This document shows, piece after piece, positions 62,454-64,000 of a stretch of DNA of 64,000 bases. Each line of letters begins with the position of its first letter. Position 1 is the stretch's first letter. The notes beneath the pieces were generated by a model. That model had not been told where the DNA came from. It saw nothing but the letters and a program-made list of their open reading frames with translations, and made no database searches. The translations under genes were made by a program, and so were the position numbers. The DNA lies in assembly GCA_021732285.1 (NCBI GenBank), contig JAKFVH010000072.1, positions 1 through 64,000 on the forward strand, given 5' to 3'. This stretch comes from Reyranella sp. GTDB taxonomy: Bacteria > Pseudomonadota > Alphaproteobacteria > Reyranellales > Reyranellaceae.

Positions 62454-63117
62454 AAAGCGTTTCGATCTGCTCGAACTCGCCGTCGACCTCGCGGAACTTG
62501 CGACGCACCCGCTTGATGTGGCTGTCGATCGTGCGGTCGTCGACGTAGATCGTCTCGCCGTAGGCCGCATCCATCAGCTGGTCGCGGTTCTTCACGTGAC
62601 CCGGCCGCTCGGCCAGCGACTTCAGCAGCAGGAACTCGGTGACCGTGAGGTGCACCTCCTTGCCCTTCCAGGTGCACTGGTGGCGGCTGGGGTCGAGGAT
62701 GAGCTCGCCGCGCACGATGCGCTCGGCCGCGGCCTCGCCCTTGGCGCCGCCGGCGTCGGCGCGGCGCAGCACGGCGCGGATGCGCTCGAGCAGCAGGCGC
62801 TGCGAGAACGGCTTGCGGATGAAATCGTCGGCGCCCATGCGCAGGCCCAGCACCTCGTCGATCTCCTCGTCCTTGGAGGTGAGGAAGATCACCGGGAACT
62901 GCTGGGTCTTGCGGATGCGGTTCAGGAGCTCCATCCCATCCATGCGCGGCATCTTGATGTCGAAGATGCCGAGGTCGGGCGGGGACTGGTTCAGCCCCTC
63001 CAGCGCCGAGGCGCCATCGTTATAGGTCTTGATCTGAAACCCTTCGGCTTCGAGCAGCATCGACACGGAGGTGAGGATATTGCGGTCGTCGTCAACCAGG
63101 GCGATGTTTTTGCGCAC
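62422..63117 (-). CDS. chvI: response regulator ChvI (OmpR family)
   Basis: The 231-residue product has the receiver [20 protein letters not shown] with phospho-acceptor D53 in [17 protein letters not shown], and [20 protein letters not shown] with RKPFSQ. A winged helix follows: [30 protein letters not shown] and [17 protein letters not shown] 63117 with AGGAGA 10 bases upstream is chosen; an upstream frame lacks receiver homology. It activates envelope and metabolic genes with ChvG. It leads the chvI-chvG-hprK-rapZ-EIIA-HPr string. Confidence 0.94.
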   Translation of the reverse strand: MRKNIALVDDDRNILTSVSMLLEAEGFQIKTYNDGASALEGLNQSPPDLGIFDIKMPRMDGMELLNRIRKTQQFPVIFLTSKDEEIDEVLGLRMGADDFIRKPFSQRLLLERIRAVLRRADAGGAKGEAAAERIVRGELILDPSRHQCTWKGKEVHLTVTEFLLLKSLAERPGHVKNRDQLMDAAYGETIYVDDRTIDSHIKRVRRKFREVDGEFEQIETLYGIGYRYRDA

Positions 63118-63238
63118 GGCGTGGCTTCTCCTGTCGGGGCGGACAATGGTAGCACAGTCCGGGTCGTTGCCGCCGCCGCCCCAATCTGCCATCGATGTGA
63201 GTGAATTAAGGCGCTTTTGGCTCCCAACCCATAAAATC

Positions 63239-63955
63239 ATGCAATCCGAAGACATGTCCCGCGGCGTCCGCGACCTCGTGCGCGGCCTCGACCGCGCCTC
63301 CCTGGCGACGGCCCTGCCCGCCGAGGGCGGCGCTTGGCCCTACGCCTCGCTCGTGCTGGCGGCGGTCGACCATGACCTGTCGCCGATCCTGCTGCTGAGC
63401 GATCTCGCCGAACATACCAAGGCCATCACCGCCGACGCCCGCGTATCGCTGCTGTTCGACGGCACCCATGGCCTCGACCAGCCCCTGACCGGGCCGCGGG
63501 TGACGCTGGTCGGCCGTGCGGCGCGCACCGACGATGCCCGTCTGGCACGCCGTTTCCTCAGCCGGCATCCCGACGCGGAGATGTACGCCGGCTTCAAGGA
63601 TTTCCACTTCTATCGGGTTGCCGTCGAGCGCGCCCATCTGGTCGCGGGCTTCGGCAAGATCCGATGGCTTTCGGCCGCCGAGCTGAACGCTGCGCCGTCG
63701 AGCGGCCTGGCCGACGCCGAAGACGGCATCGTCAGCCACATGAACGAAGACCATGCCGACGCGGTGCAACTCTATGCCGGCAAGCTGCTGGGGCTCGACG
63801 GCAGCGACTGGCGGATGACCGGGATCGACACCGAGGGGATCGATCTGCGGCGGAGCGGACAGGTCGCCCGGCTGGCTTTCGAGGCGCCGCTTGTTGCCGC
63901 TTCCGAAGCCCGGAAGGTGTTGGTGGCGTTGGTCGGCAAGGCAAGGGCAGTCTGA
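63239..63955 (+). CDS. HugZ-like pyridoxamine-5'-phosphate-oxidase-fold protein with DUF2470 domain
   Basis: The 238-residue product has a split-barrel flavin-type domain ([40 protein letters not shown]) and, from about residue 160, a DUF2470 domain ([20 protein letters not shown]). HugZ-type members bind or degrade heme; others are of unknown role. It starts at ATG 63239, or 63254 if the second Met is used. It is divergent from chvI across 121 bases that presumably hold both promoters. The last 45 bases of the window after its stop hold no gene. Confidence 0.85.
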   Translation: MQSEDMSRGVRDLVRGLDRASLATALPAEGGAWPYASLVLAAVDHDLSPILLLSDLAEHTKAITADARVSLLFDGTHGLDQPLTGPRVTLVGRAARTDDARLARRFLSRHPDAEMYAGFKDFHFYRVAVERAHLVAGFGKIRWLSAAELNAAPSSGLADAEDGIVSHMNEDHADAVQLYAGKLLGLDGSDWRMTGIDTEGIDLRRSGQVARLAFEAPLVAASEARKVLVALVGKARAV

Positions 63956-64000
63956 TTCCGCGGCGCGGCATCTTGTTCGCGGTTGCAAAATCTGATCCAC

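Overview
The window reads as chromosomal DNA of a GC-rich alphaproteobacterium. The main evidence is two gene strings whose order is familiar in that class: chvI-chvG-hprK-rapZ-EIIA-HPr-ahcY, and trpF-trpB-trpA-accD-folC next to trxA-addA-addB-murU-amgK-tsaE. A homospermidine pathway, a Tat-rich secretome and several families of long intergenic palindromes fit this. A Reyranella/Rhodospirillales-type organism is my guess from overall style, not something the sequence proves. No rRNA, tRNA, phage, insertion sequence or CRISPR array was seen.

Layout. 1-5.6 kb: GNAT-like protein, MFS exporter, then polyamine synthesis (ornithine decarboxylase and homospermidine synthase), preceded by a 411-nt leader with a well-initiated 41-codon ORF and several hairpins. 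5.8-14.6 kb: mixed accessory genes (PG-binding protein, alkyltransferase-like protein, GH88 hydrolase with a 2,2-dialkylglycine decarboxylase relative and its LysR regulator, an apparently circularly permuted D-amino-acid oxidase lipoprotein, an ArsB/NhaD transporter, an SDR). 14.6-19.8 kb: glycerophosphodiesterase and the ugpBAEC glycerol-3-phosphate ABC transporter behind a Pho-box-like site; glycerol kinase lies at 35.9 kb. 19.8-28.8 kb: thioesterase, a strongly structured non-coding stretch, a degenerate double-receiver protein, an autotransporter whose passenger looks like a pepsin-type aspartic protease, and a DsbD/redoxin/DUF3500 export operon. 28.9-37.3 kb: two N-carbamoyl-amino-acid hydrolase relatives of opposite expected stereochemistry, uronate dehydrogenase, a Nudix/GNAT gene wreck, SppA-like protease, methyltransferase, polyprenyl diphosphate synthase, glpK.

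37.4-47.6 kb holds pyrF-trpF-ridA-trpB-[DUF433/DUF5615 toxin-antitoxin]-trpA, then accD and folC. 47.3-58.3 kb on the minus strand holds the AddAB recombination nuclease, cell-wall recycling (AmgK/MurU), tsaE, a VapD-type toxin-antitoxin pair and ahcY, mostly joined by 4-base ATGA overlaps. 58.5-63.1 kb is the PTS-Ntr-like phosphorelay (HPr, EIIA, RapZ, HPr kinase) co-oriented with the ChvG/ChvI two-component system.

Themes: translational coupling is very common. Two toxin-antitoxin modules sit inside housekeeping operons and overlap the next housekeeping start codon. At least four families of palindromic repeats occupy the gaps. One family (15.4 and 43.0 kb) shows compensatory base changes in its stems, so selection or copying acts on its structure.
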